Assembly (NCBI RefSeq): GCF_900100765.1
Contig: NZ_FNFO01000004.1
Span: 372,001-436,000 of the forward strand
Direction of reading: 5' to 3'
Origin: Catalinimonas alkaloidigena
GTDB lineage: Bacteria; Bacteroidota; Bacteroidia; Cytophagales; Flexibacteraceae
Length of the DNA stretch: 64,000 nt
Part shown: positions 35,169 to 43,740 of the stretch, in pieces
Position numbering within the stretch: the first letter of the stretch is position 1
Layout of the letters: every line of letters starts with the position of its first letter
Made by a program: the position numbers and the translations under genes
The notes under the pieces: generated by a model
What the model was told of the DNA's origin: nothing
Seen by the model: only the letters and a program-made list of their open reading frames with translations
Databases searched by the model: none

Positions 35169-35768
35169 TTAGACACTTCGATTTTTTTGCAACGCCTCCT
35201 GCACCTCCGGGCTGTCGGGGGCCACGGCCGGGCCGAAGTAATGCGTCAGTTGGCCTTTTTCGTCGATCAGGTACTTGCTAAAATTCCAGTCGGGAGCCTG
35301 CGGATTCCAGCCGTTTCGTTCGGGCTGCGAAAGCCACTGAAACACCGGATGCTGCTGTGGCCCCTTCACGACCTGCGCCTTCTTCATCAGCGGAAACGTT
35401 ACGCCAAAATTCACCTGACAGAACTGGGCAATTTCCTGGTCGTTGCTTCGCTCCTGTTCCTTAAAATCGTTCGCCGGGAATCCCACAATGACCAGGTCGT
35501 CACGCCGCCCCTGGTAGAGCTGCTGCAAGGCCTCATACTGATTGGTGTAACCGCAGTTGGAAGCCGTGTTGACCACCAGCACCTTCTTGCCGCGGAACTG
35601 CGCAAACGGCACTTCGTTCCCCCGGTTGTCGAGGGCTTTCAGGTCGTAGAACGAGGCTGCAGGCGCGATGCGTTGCCGATTCTCCAGCACTTTCCCGTTT
35701 TTCGAACGGCGGCTCAGTTTCATGATCAGCGGATAGACCGCTTTCAAAAGGCGTTGTCGGAAATTCAT
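35169..35768 (-). CDS. glutathione peroxidase family protein
   Basis: 199 residues. The thiol peroxidase core has peroxidatic C72 in VVNTASNCGYTNQYE, the GFPANDFKEQE motif with the Gln-equivalent region, and WNFSKYLID with the conserved Trp and Asn. An N-terminal extension of about 35 basic residues (RQRLLKAVYPLIMKLSRRSK) precedes the usual ~160-residue enzyme and may be a membrane-associating helix. It reduces hydroperoxides, probably with thioredoxin as in most bacterial members. Fits the peroxide operon; 7 bp after the reductase gene. Confidence 0.93.
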   Translation of the reverse strand: MNFRQRLLKAVYPLIMKLSRRSKNGKVLENRQRIAPAASFYDLKALDNRGNEVPFAQFRGKKVLVVNTASNCGYTNQYEALQQLYQGRRDDLVIVGFPANDFKEQERSNDQEIAQFCQVNFGVTFPLMKKAQVVKGPQQHPVFQWLSQPERNGWNPQAPDWNFSKYLIDEKGQLTHYFGPAVAPDSPEVQEALQKNRSV

Positions 35769-35775
35769 AAGGTCG

Positions 35776-36780
35776 TTATACGTTGGCTTCTACAATCATT
35801 TTTCCCTGGTTTTTGCCGCTAAAAAGCCCCAGGAACGCAGTGGGCAATTGCTCGAACCCGGCTACGATGGTCTCGGTAAACTGAATCCGCCCTTCTTTCA
35901 CCCAGCCGGTGAGGTGTTGCATGGCTTCCGGAAAGCGGTGCTGGTAATTGCTGACGATGAAGCCCTGCATCAGGACGCTGCGCTTGAGCAACAGCGGCTG
36001 CAACCGGGGACCCATCGGGACCGCGTCGGCATTGTAGAGGGCGATCTGCCCGCACAGGGGAACCCGCCCGAACGTGTTGATCTGTTGCAGGACCGCGTCA
36101 GAAATGTCGCCGCCTACGTTGTCGAAATACACGTCGACGCCTTCAGGACAGGCGGCTTTGAGGGCGGCGTTCAGGTCGGGCGTGGTCTTGTAATTGATGC
36201 CTTCGTCGAAGCCATAGTCTTTCAAAAGCCGGACTTTTTCGTCGGAACCGGCGATGCCGACCACACGACACCCCTGGATTTTGGCAATCTGCCCGACCAC
36301 CAGCCCTACGGCGCCGGACGCTCCCGACACCACGACCGTTTCTCCGGCCTTCGGCTGGCCGATGTCCATCAGCCCTACATACGCCGTCAGGCCCGGCATG
36401 CCCAGCACACCGAGGTAATAGTGCGCCGGAACGCCTTCGACGTCGAGTTTCCGCAGCGCTTTGGCGGGCACCACCGCCTCCGTGGCCCAGGGCAAGGTTC
36501 CCAGCACCACATCGCCCGCTTGCAACGCTTCCGACCGGCTTTCAATTACTTTTCCGATGACTCCGCCGTTGATCGGGGCGCCGATCTGGTAGGGTGGCAC
36601 GTACGATTTTGCGTCACTCATCCGGCCCCGCATGTACGGATCGACGGAATAGTACCACCCTTTTACCCGCACCTCATCCTCGACCAGGGCGGGTAACGTT
36701 ACTTCTTCGACACGAAAATGAGAGGCATCGGGCGTGCCGTGGGGACGCGACGCCAGGACAATCTGCTGGACTCCACTCAT
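35776..36780 (-). CDS. zinc-free NADP-dependent medium-chain reductase (CurA/PTGR-like)
   Basis: 334 residues. MDR-superfamily quinone/alkenal reductase: YSVDPYMRGRMSD, the cofactor loop VVSGASGAVGLVVGQIAKIQ and VDVYFDNVGGDISDAVL are typical of the leukotriene B4 dehydrogenase/CurA/YncB branch. No catalytic zinc cysteines. Such enzymes reduce alpha,beta-unsaturated carbonyls with NADPH, including lipid peroxidation products, which suits its place behind ohr. Its ATG overlaps the ohr stop by 4 bp. Confidence 0.93.
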   Translation of the reverse strand: MSGVQQIVLASRPHGTPDASHFRVEEVTLPALVEDEVRVKGWYYSVDPYMRGRMSDAKSYVPPYQIGAPINGGVIGKVIESRSEALQAGDVVLGTLPWATEAVVPAKALRKLDVEGVPAHYYLGVLGMPGLTAYVGLMDIGQPKAGETVVVSGASGAVGLVVGQIAKIQGCRVVGIAGSDEKVRLLKDYGFDEGINYKTTPDLNAALKAACPEGVDVYFDNVGGDISDAVLQQINTFGRVPLCGQIALYNADAVPMGPRLQPLLLKRSVLMQGFIVSNYQHRFPEAMQHLTGWVKEGRIQFTETIVAGFEQLPTAFLGLFSGKNQGKMIVEANV

Positions 36781-37223
36781 GCGTTCTCGGACGTAAGTTC
36801 GTCTGTCGTGACCTGCAGGTCGACGTCGATATTACCGCGTGTCGCGTTCGAGTAAGGGCAAACCGCGTGGGCCTGCCGGACCAGGGCTTCGGCCTCGGCC
36901 GGATCGATGCCGGGGATGTTGGCTACCAGCGTGACGTGCAACCCATAGCCACCGCTGCCGTTCGGGCCAATGCCGACAGAAGCTTTTACCGAGGTCGTGC
37001 CGGTTTTTAATTTGGCTTTGCTAATGATCAGGTTCAAAGCGCTATCGAAACAGGCCGCATACCCCGCCGCAAAAAGCTGTTCGGGGTTGGTATAGGCGCC
37101 GCCGGGTCCGCCCATTTCCCGGGGTACACGGACTTCCAAATCCAATACGTTGTCCGATGAGGCGACATGGCCGTTACGGCCGCCGGTTGCCGTGGCTTCG
37201 GCGGTATAGAGTGCTTTACTCAT
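36777..37223 (-). CDS. ohr: organic hydroperoxide resistance protein Ohr
   Basis: 148 residues, full length for the Ohr/OsmC family. The two redox cysteines are C58 (AAGYAACFDSAL) and C122 (HAVCPYSNATRGN), in the contexts expected for thiol-dependent organic peroxide reduction, with the catalytic Arg in the RVPREMGG segment. It lies 42 bp downstream of ohrR and starts the enzyme part of the operon. Expression should be induced when OhrR is oxidised. Confidence 0.96.
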   Translation of the reverse strand: MSKALYTAEATATGGRNGHVASSDNVLDLEVRVPREMGGPGGAYTNPEQLFAAGYAACFDSALNLIISKAKLKTGTTSVKASVGIGPNGSGGYGLHVTLVANIPGIDPAEAEALVRQAHAVCPYSNATRGNIDVDLQVTTDELTSENA

Positions 37224-37265
37224 GCTAATTATGAATGTGTGAGATTGTGAATGTGTGAATGTGAA

Positions 37266-37724
37266 TTATCGCGCGTCTTCTTCTGTACGGTCGAGCTGGC
37301 AGGTCGCGAGGGCTTCCAGGGCACGCACGGCCTGGTCGCGTAGCGCTTCCATCTGCTCGGGCGTCATGTTGCAGCGGTGCACAAACCGTTCGGGAATGCC
37401 CTCCGCTTTTTTGCGCAGGGCAATGCCTTCGTCCGTCAGAGAAATCTCCACCACCCGTTCGTCGTGCGCGGCGCGGTGGCGTCGCAACAACCCTTTCTGT
37501 TCCAGGCGCTTCAGCAAAGGCGTCAGCGTGCCGCTATCCAGGTACAACCGGTCGCCCAGCGCTTTTACCGAGAGCGACTTCTGCTCCCAGAGTACCAGAA
37601 AGACCAAGTACTGCGGATACGTCAGGTCCAGCTCGTCCAGCAAGGGGCGGTACTGCGCCGTGATTTGCCGGGAGAGTACGTAGAGCGGAAAACAAACCTG
37701 GTGGTCAAGATTCAGAAGATCCAT
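37266..37724 (-). CDS. ohrR: OhrR, organic-peroxide-sensing MarR family repressor
   Basis: 152 residues. The N-terminus LDHQVCFPLYVLSRQ puts the sensing cysteine C11 in its conserved place, followed by the QYRPLLDELDLTYPQYLVFL helix and a winged helix with LYLDSGTLTPLLKRLEQKGL. Tyr residues that hydrogen-bond the cysteine are present. A further Cys occurs near residues 118 and 141. It represses the operon including itself; a matching palindrome lies 13 bp before its start codon. Confidence 0.95.
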   Translation of the reverse strand: MDLLNLDHQVCFPLYVLSRQITAQYRPLLDELDLTYPQYLVFLVLWEQKSLSVKALGDRLYLDSGTLTPLLKRLEQKGLLRRHRAAHDERVVEISLTDEGIALRKKAEGIPERFVHRCNMTPEQMEALRDQAVRALEALATCQLDRTEEDAR

Positions 37725-37736
37725 GATGCAAAATTA

Positions 37737-37750
37737 AATTGTGCACAATT
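37737..37750. promoter_or_regulatory. OhrR operator
   Basis: AATTGTGCACAATT is a perfect 14-bp palindrome in AT-rich DNA, closely like known OhrR sites (AATTGTATACAATT type). It lies 13 bp upstream of ohrR and about 97 bp upstream of the divergent dioxygenase gene, so it can explain autorepression of the ohr operon. Confidence 0.8.
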
Positions 37751-37846
37751 AATTAAACCAGATTTCTTCCGTTTTTGTTACTCAACCGTTCAATTCTTTT
37801 ACATTTCTTGAAAAATCGGGGCCAGAGCGCTCCGTTTGCAGCATAG

Positions 37847-38677
37847 ATGGCGATGAATTCCTCCTCGTTTCGGGCGTTTGCCCAACGTTTGAAAACGGAA
37901 GCGTACGTGATGCCCGTCCTGTTTATCGGGCACGGCTCCCCCATGAACGGCATCGAAGACAATCGTTTTAGTCAACAGTGGGCGCAACTGGCCCGCGACA
38001 TCCCCACGCCCAGCGCTGTGCTCTGTGTGTCGGCTCACTGGCTGACCCGGGGCACGCACATCACCGCGATGGAGCAACCGCGCACCATTCACGATTTCGG
38101 GGGCTTCCCGCGGGCGTTATTTGACGTAGAGTATCCGGCGCCCGGTAATCCGGCCCTGGCACAGGCGGTAACCGAACTGGTGAAAAAAACGCCCGTGGGG
38201 CTCGATCACGAATGGGGACTCGACCACGGTACCTGGACGGTCGTGCGGCACATGTTTCCGGAAGCGAACGTGCCGGTACTGCAACTGAGCCTGAATTACC
38301 ACCAGCCGCTGGCGTACCATTACGAGCTGGCGAAAGAGTTGTATGCGTTGCGAAAAAAAGGGGTGCTGATCATCGGCAGTGGCAACATGGTGCACAACCT
38401 GCGCCTGGTGTCGTGGGAGATGATCCACGGCGGCGGGTACGACTGGGCACTGCACATCAATGAGACGTTCAAGGGGCTGATCCGCGAACGCGACCACCAC
38501 GCGTTGATCCAGTACGAAAAACTGGGCAGCGAGGCACAACTCGCCATCCCCACCCCCGACCACTACCTGCCGCTACTCTACACGCTGGGCCTACAGCAGG
38601 CTGACGAAGAAGCCACCTTTTTCAATGACCAGGCCGTCGGCGGCTCACTGACCATGACGTCGGTCAAGATCGGCTAA
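37847..38677 (+). CDS. LigB-family extradiol dioxygenase (4,5-DOPA dioxygenase/YgiD-like)
   Basis: 276 residues. The core begins MPVLFIGHGSPMNGIEDN and continues with VLCVSAHWLTRGTHI, LDHEWGLDHGTWTVVRHMF and IIGSGNMVHNLRL, the His-rich set of the DODA-type class III extradiol dioxygenases. These open catechol rings with a metal. Natural substrate in bacteria is not settled. The first ATG is used; another at 37853 is equally possible. Its stop codon overlaps that of the convergent lipid kinase (shared CTAA). Confidence 0.9.
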   Translation: MAMNSSSFRAFAQRLKTEAYVMPVLFIGHGSPMNGIEDNRFSQQWAQLARDIPTPSAVLCVSAHWLTRGTHITAMEQPRTIHDFGGFPRALFDVEYPAPGNPALAQAVTELVKKTPVGLDHEWGLDHGTWTVVRHMFPEANVPVLQLSLNYHQPLAYHYELAKELYALRKKGVLIIGSGNMVHNLRLVSWEMIHGGGYDWALHINETFKGLIRERDHHALIQYEKLGSEAQLAIPTPDHYLPLLYTLGLQQADEEATFFNDQAVGGSLTMTSVKIG

Positions 38678-39615
38678 CGGGCGGGCTTGTCGACACTGGC
38701 CTTGCGGCGAGTGCTACGCCGGACCTGTTCCAGAGGAAGCATCACCGACAGGCTGGCGTGGCGGATGTTCACGTTGATTTCGGCCGGGGTGCCCACCACT
38801 TCGCCGTCGATCTGAAATTGCGACCCATCGGGATTCAGAATGCGAGCCTCCCGGCAGGTAATCACTTTGGTATAGACCGACTCGTCGATGCTGTCGCGGT
38901 ACATGTGGTACAGAATGCCGATGCCGGCCGCTTTGGGAAACTCCTCCAGGATGCAGACCTCGAACTGCCCGTCGTCCACTTTGCCCTCCGGGTTGATCGT
39001 TGCGTTGGAGCCGAACATGTTGGCATTGGCGATGGTTACCATAAACGCCCGGCCTTTGTAGTGCTCGTCCGGCGTGATGACTTCGTAATGGGCCGGTTCG
39101 TAATCCATGTATTCTTTGACCGTATTCCAGGCGTAGGCCATCGGCCCGCGCTGATCTCCTTCGTCGAACCGCTTCACGATCAGCGCGTTGAACCCCAGGT
39201 CCGACAGGTGCAGCGAGGTTTGTCCGTTGATTTCCAGCGTGTCGATCGGCCGGGGTTGCCCCGAGGCCAGCACCGCAATGGCTTCGTCCAGGTCCTGCGG
39301 AATACCCAGGTCTTTCGAGAGACCGTTGCCCGACCCCATCGGAATAATGCCCAACGTTACCTCTTTTCCTACCAGTAGCGTCCCGACCATGTTGACCGTT
39401 CCGTCGCCCCCCACCGCCACCACCATGTCGGGCTGGCGTTCTTCGATGAGCTGACGCAACGCTTCTTCGTCGCCGTCGCCGCTCGTGGTGTAAATGTGGT
39501 AGTCGGACCAGTGCTGCTGCGCGAAGGTTTTAATCTGTGCGATACAGGCTTCTTTTTCCGTATCGCCCGAAATGGGGTTCAGGACCAGAATAACGCGTTG
39601 GGGTGATGCTTGCAT
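38674..39615 (-). CDS. diacylglycerol/lipid kinase family protein (DagK/YegS-like)
   Basis: 313 residues. The catalytic domain has VILVLNPISGDTEKEACIAQ, the nucleotide loop VVAVGGDGTVNMVG and LGIIPMGSGNGLSKDLGIP; the C-terminal beta domain includes ATINPEGKVDDGQFEV and SQFQIDGEVVG with the catalytic acidic pair. It should phosphorylate diacylglycerol or a related lipid with ATP at the inner membrane. Short Arg/Lys-rich C-terminus (RRSTRRKASVDK). Confidence 0.92.
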   Translation of the reverse strand: MQASPQRVILVLNPISGDTEKEACIAQIKTFAQQHWSDYHIYTTSGDGDEEALRQLIEERQPDMVVAVGGDGTVNMVGTLLVGKEVTLGIIPMGSGNGLSKDLGIPQDLDEAIAVLASGQPRPIDTLEINGQTSLHLSDLGFNALIVKRFDEGDQRGPMAYAWNTVKEYMDYEPAHYEVITPDEHYKGRAFMVTIANANMFGSNATINPEGKVDDGQFEVCILEEFPKAAGIGILYHMYRDSIDESVYTKVITCREARILNPDGSQFQIDGEVVGTPAEINVNIRHASLSVMLPLEQVRRSTRRKASVDKPAR

Positions 39616-39792
39616 GGATTTCTAAAAAGTTCTCAACTCCCTATACGCAGACGCCGCAAGAAAGTAGTCGTCCGTCTTTAAATCGCTGGAAAAGACCTGC
39701 TTCGTCCGTAGGCCGAGAGGCTGATCCGGGCTATTCACCACCAATCGATTTTTCATGCCGACCGCGTAGCAAATCCCGCCACTCATACAAAA

Positions 39793-39828
39793 GCTATCTT
39801 GATAGATAGCATTACTATCATACCTTTG
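39793..39828 (+). promoter_or_regulatory. Bacteroidota-type promoter with overlapping inverted repeat
   Basis: CTTG (39798-39801), 19 nt, then TACCTTTG (39821-39828) fits the -33 TTTG / -7 TAnnTTTG pattern, 45 bp before the start at 39874. An inverted repeat GCTATC-N6-GATAGC (39793-39810) covers the -33 box and could be a repressor site. Confidence 0.6.
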
Positions 39829-39873
39829 AGTCATACTTAAAAACAAAACCCAAGAACTAAACGAACCATACCC

Positions 39874-40185
39874 ATGAAAACGCGCATCTTCACCTTCGCC
39901 CTGGCCTTGTCCTTGATCGGTATTCAGACCAGCCACGCTACTTCGGTCGATCCGGAAAAGAAAAAGAAAGACACCACCGCCACTGCCGCCACCGAGCAAG
40001 CACAGCCCAGCACCATCAAGGTATACGACCTTGCCGGCGACCTGCAATTTGAGGGCACAGAACTGGTAAACCTGCCCGAAAAAAGCGAGTTTCTGTTCTC
40101 GTACGAAGGCGTTTCCTACTACATTCTGGATGAAGTCTATCAAGCACCGAACGCCGTGCAAATCGCCCAGAAACCCGATAAATAA
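39874..40185 (+). CDS. small exported protein of unknown function
   Basis: 103 residues. Signal peptide about 1-22 (ALALSLIGIQTSHA), a Lys/Thr-rich linker, then a folded stretch from about 48: IKVYDLAGDLQFEGTELVNL and FLFSYEGVSYYILDE. No family recognised; the DLAG pattern recalls short periplasmic proteins common in Cytophagales. It has a good promoter upstream and a clear terminator downstream, so it is a single-gene unit. Confidence 0.75.
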   Translation: MKTRIFTFALALSLIGIQTSHATSVDPEKKKKDTTATAATEQAQPSTIKVYDLAGDLQFEGTELVNLPEKSEFLFSYEGVSYYILDEVYQAPNAVQIAQKPDK

Positions 40186-40212
40186 CGCTCCCCTCCGGCT
40201 CTTTCGCTCAGC

Positions 40213-40245
40213 AGCGGCAATTCCCCATGGTTGCCGCTTTTTTTG
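40213..40245 (+). terminator. intrinsic terminator
   Basis: AGCGGCAA (40213-40220) pairs with TTGCCGCT (40231-40238) across a 10-nt loop, followed by TTTTTTTG. It ends the small exported protein transcript. Confidence 0.85.
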
Positions 40246-40521
40246 TGCAATAGAGAGTAAGGAAAGCCCGTGCGGCTGGCTCAAAGACCAAGTTGGGCTA
40301 TCGTGGCAGGTGGTTCCCACCGCGTTGTTCGAACTCCCGCAGGACCGGATGCCGAGATGGTGCAACGCGTTACGCAAGCCCTGAGGCAGATGAAGAAGAT
40401 CGACTTTCCGGCGTTGCAACAGGCGTCTGCCGGCGAACCGGTGGGGTGATGTGGTAAAAAAGCGTTCTGTGTGTGACGGGCGGTTCGGCCTCGGGGCATA
40501 CGCAGCAGGCGCTTCGTTTTT
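40246..40521. other. intergenic region
   Basis: Between the terminator and the stop of the OmpA-family gene no frame looks coding. Nothing else was recognised. Confidence 0.5.
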
Positions 40522-42513
40522 TTAGTCTACCTCCAGCACAATGAACTCGACCCGGCGGTTCTGCTGACGCCCCGCCTCGGTGTCGTTCCCTACCAGCGGA
40601 CGTGTCTCGCCGTAGCCGATGCTTTGCAGATTGGCTTCGGTCACGCCCTGCTTGAGTAGGTAGGCACGCACGGCGGCCGCCCGTTGTTTGCTCAACTGTT
40701 GGTTGTACGCGTCGGCACCCTGGCTGTCGGTATGGCCCGCAATTTCGACACTGATCTTCGGATTGGTCTTGAGGATGCGGGCCAGTTGGTTCAGTTCGAC
40801 GAACGACTCGGGCCGCAGTTCATATTTGTCCGTCTCGAAATAGATGTTCCGCAGGGTGATTTTCGCGCCCTTCTCAATCGGCACCAGTTCCAGATCGACG
40901 GTTTTCTCGGTGTATTGGCTGATGTTGCGCAGGTCCAGATTCTGGTACACCGACAGGTAGCCTTCCTCCTGCGCGGAAAATCCGTAGCTGTCTTCGGCCG
41001 GCAACACGATGCTGTACGCACCGGTCTGGGGATCAGAAGCGGCACGGCCCATTTCCTGCCCGTCCTGGAGTGAGTAGTAACTGATGTCGGTCGCCAGCGG
41101 CAGGCCGGTTTTCTGGTCGGACACCACGCCCGATACCAGCACGATGGGTTGCGGCCGCAGGGCCTGCGGCAGCGGGGCCCGGAAAATGTCCGCGCCGTTT
41201 TCCTTGACATCGTACGACACGTAATAGGCGTAGGCGCCGTCGGCCGTAATGGTGTAGTAGGCGTTCCAGGCCGCCGAGTTGATGGACGGCCCCAGGTTGA
41301 CCGGCTCGCTCCACTCGGCCCAGCCGTCGCCCAGCCGCCGCGTCATGAACATGTCTTTACTTCCGTAGCCGGGCAGGCCGCTGGTGGCGTAGTACAGCGT
41401 ACGGTTGTCGGAGGCCAGAAAGGGCGACGATTCATCGTCGGCGGTGTTCACCACCGGACCCAGGTTGACGGGGGCCGACCAGTGGCCGTTTTCCTGTTTC
41501 AGCGAGTAATACATGTCTTTTCCGGCCACGCCATCTTTCCGCTGCACGGTCATGATGATCACGTCGCCCGAGTTGGCCAGAGAGTACTCACCGTATTTGC
41601 TGTCGTTGTAATAATCGTCGATTTCGACGGGCTGCGGAAATCCCCACCCGTCGGCCTGTTTCCGCGAAATGGAGATGCCGTTTTCGGTAGTGCCGTCTTC
41701 TTTGTAGCGGTTGAGCAACAGCAGTGACTGGCCGTCGGGCGTCACCGATAAAACCGCGTTGTTGGCGGCTGTGTTGAGCGGAGCCGGCGCGTATTCGCTC
41801 TTTTCGAAGGTTCCGTTTTTGTAATTGGATTTCCAGATCTCCTGATTTTTTCCTTTCTCCTGCCGCACGAAGTAGAGCGTAGCGCCGTCGGGAGAAATGA
41901 CGGGCAGCAACTCCTCCACCCCCGAGTTGATGTGGTCACCCAGGTGTTCGGGTTGCAGCGCGGGAAGTTGCGCCGGCAGATTGATTGCGATCTGGTACGC
42001 CTCCTGGTGATCGGCAATGCCAATGGCATCGATCTGGTTGTAGTCGGGCACCGCTCCGGCATTCAGTTCGACCCGCACGGCATGCACGTCGAATCCGGTC
42101 CGTTCGCATCGGATCGTCAGCAACCGGCCGCCCTCTATTTTGGCGGGATTGGGCTCATAAAATACTTCCACGGACTTGCCCTTCTCGTCTTTCACGAACA
42201 CGCGCGTAATGGCCCCTGCGTTCAGGTTTTCGTTGATGAAGATCTGCTGCACCGGTTGCGGATGCGCAAACCCGACTTCGATAAATTCGGTAGCGGTCGA
42301 GTTTTTGTTGGTGAACGTCCAGGCACACCCCGACGCGCCGAAGTTGGGCATCACACTGGGTGCCCCCAATGCCTGCGTGGCGTGGTATTGCCCCGGCTTG
42401 TCTTTGTACACAAACTCTGAGGAAAAAGCGATAACGCGGCTGGCCCACTGCACGGGCTGCGCTACCGCGAGGGTTGACCACAACCCGGCGACTACGAAAA
42501 GAAGGATACGCAT
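40522..42513 (-). CDS. OmpA-family protein with PD40/WD40-like propeller
   Basis: 663 residues. Signal peptide (1-18, ending AVAQ); an N-terminal discoidin-like domain (about 22-165); a PD40 beta-propeller (about 195-460) with repeated segments such as LPVISPDGATLYFVRQ and SSPFLASDNRTLYYATSGLP; a carboxypeptidase-regulatory-like domain (about 465-545); and an OmpA peptidoglycan-binding domain (about 555-663: IYFETDKYELRPESFVELNQ, VEIAGHTDSQGADAYNQQLS, NRRVEF). Such proteins tether the outer membrane or surface complexes to peptidoglycan, and relatives (PorE type) belong to type IX secretion; whether this one does is open. Confidence 0.88.
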   Translation of the reverse strand: MRILLFVVAGLWSTLAVAQPVQWASRVIAFSSEFVYKDKPGQYHATQALGAPSVMPNFGASGCAWTFTNKNSTATEFIEVGFAHPQPVQQIFINENLNAGAITRVFVKDEKGKSVEVFYEPNPAKIEGGRLLTIRCERTGFDVHAVRVELNAGAVPDYNQIDAIGIADHQEAYQIAINLPAQLPALQPEHLGDHINSGVEELLPVISPDGATLYFVRQEKGKNQEIWKSNYKNGTFEKSEYAPAPLNTAANNAVLSVTPDGQSLLLLNRYKEDGTTENGISISRKQADGWGFPQPVEIDDYYNDSKYGEYSLANSGDVIIMTVQRKDGVAGKDMYYSLKQENGHWSAPVNLGPVVNTADDESSPFLASDNRTLYYATSGLPGYGSKDMFMTRRLGDGWAEWSEPVNLGPSINSAAWNAYYTITADGAYAYYVSYDVKENGADIFRAPLPQALRPQPIVLVSGVVSDQKTGLPLATDISYYSLQDGQEMGRAASDPQTGAYSIVLPAEDSYGFSAQEEGYLSVYQNLDLRNISQYTEKTVDLELVPIEKGAKITLRNIYFETDKYELRPESFVELNQLARILKTNPKISVEIAGHTDSQGADAYNQQLSKQRAAAVRAYLLKQGVTEANLQSIGYGETRPLVGNDTEAGRQQNRRVEFIVLEVD

Positions 42514-43011
42514 GATACGAACGACTAGAACCTAGAACCTCCGCGCGCAGGCCTCACGACACATACGCTCGGGTTTGTACTTTTCTGATGAAACACCAAG
42601 ATGGGCAAAAAGACAGGTTTCGCCACACCCACCGCCAACGGCCCATGTAAGGCAAGACGGCGGCCCGAAACCACCACACGCACTTTTGACGATTTCAAGA
42701 AGGAGTTTTCTGCACTGTGCGTGCAACCTCACCAGCGAAAGCCTAGCAGGCTCATCAGTGAACAGAGGCGGGGTAGTCACGACACGCGGCACACCGCACC
42801 CGGCGTCACAGGAAAAGTAACCAGCAGACGAAAGATGCCTCCGCCGCATGAACGGAGCTGCATTTGCGCATCGCGAGCGGACGGATGCCCCGCGGTACGT
42901 GTTGGTGCACCACAACACCAGACACTACTGACGCGCGTGCTTTTTTCGGTCGATCTTCCGTCGTGCAAGTCGCTTGAGAAAGGAGGCAACAACGCCTCAA
43001 CGCACGCGGGC
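42514..43011. other. intergenic region
   Basis: No gene is supported in this 498-bp stretch. A + strand frame entering the neighbour gene has irregular composition (many Arg/Pro/Ser/Thr) and no start context. The promoter of the OmpA-family gene is expected at its left end. Confidence 0.5.
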
Positions 43012-43638
43012 TTAACGGGGCATTTCCTGACGCCGGATGCGGTAGGCACACCGTCGCCCGCCCTGCATCAGGTGCTCGACCCGCTCGACCCGCACGCCCT
43101 CGCCCAGCAGATCACGGAAAGTATTGAGTTCTGAACGACAAAATCCCTGGCAGTGCGTAGCCGCCGCGCAGATGGGACAGTGGTTTTCGATCAGCAGAAA
43201 AGCGTCTTCTTCTTCCTGTACTTCGGCCATGTAGCCCTCCCGGTTGCGCGCCTCGGCCAGGGCCATCACCTGACTTCTCAGGTCCGCCTTGCCTTGCAGG
43301 GTGGTCCGGTACCGCTGGTGAATGGCGTGCTCGCGGGCTTCGATTACTTTGTCGAGCGCTGCCTCACCCAACACACGTTTGATCGACTCGATCAGTTGCA
43401 GCGTCAGGTCCGCGTGCGTATCCGGAAAACGGGCGTGTCCGGCGGCGGTCAGGCTGAACCACTGCCGCGGCCGCCCTACCCCTTTCGTTTCCATAGCCAC
43501 TTTCACCAAGTCGGCTTCCACCAACTGATGGAGTTGCAGGCGGGCCCCTTCGCCCGTCATGCCCAGTTCCTGTGCCAGTCCCGGAATGGTCATCGCGCCA
43601 CGTGTCTTCAATAAAAGCAGGATCTGTTCGGTTCGCAT
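43012..43638 (-). CDS. SufR-like iron-sulfur transcriptional regulator
   Basis: 208 residues. An N-terminal DeoR/ArsR-like winged helix (about 5-70: MTIPGLAQELGMTGEGARLQ, GVGRPRQWFSLT) is joined to a C-terminal domain with the cysteine set C154, C157, C163, C167 and C197 in NHCPICAAATHCQGFCRSE and GGRRCAYRI. This is the layout of SufR-type regulators that hold an Fe-S cluster and respond to oxidative stress or iron. It is divergent from Mn-superoxide dismutase with 102 bp between the two starts, which strongly suggests redox control of that gene. The ATG at 43638 begins the HTH; upstream codons are in the shared promoter region. Confidence 0.85.
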   Translation of the reverse strand: MRTEQILLLLKTRGAMTIPGLAQELGMTGEGARLQLHQLVEADLVKVAMETKGVGRPRQWFSLTAAGHARFPDTHADLTLQLIESIKRVLGEAALDKVIEAREHAIHQRYRTTLQGKADLRSQVMALAEARNREGYMAEVQEEEDAFLLIENHCPICAAATHCQGFCRSELNTFRDLLGEGVRVERVEHLMQGGRRCAYRIRRQEMPR

Positions 43639-43656
43639 CGGAAAAAAATCAATATT

Positions 43657-43672
43657 ACAAGTAACCACTTGT
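43657..43672. promoter_or_regulatory. operator-like inverted repeat between regulator and sod genes
   Basis: ACAAGT-AACC-ACTTGT (6-bp arms, 4-bp spacer) lies 18 bp before the regulator start and about 68 bp before the superoxide dismutase start. It is a fair candidate for the binding site of the SufR-like protein; no experimental pattern for this family in Bacteroidota was used. Confidence 0.5.
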
Positions 43673-43740
43673 TTAATTATTCGTAAATAGCGGTAACAAG
43701 GTTTTGAAATCCTTTTTTCTAACTTAAAATATACAAGATT

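Noticed and set aside
35156-35176. GTG start seven codons upstream for the LLM oxidoreductase
   Set aside because: It would overlap gpx, and the ATG at 35155 matches the usual start of the family.
42601-43134. 177-codon + strand frame overlapping the SufR-like gene
   Set aside because: Irregular composition rich in Arg, Thr and Pro; overlaps a gene with conserved cysteine motifs; no start context.
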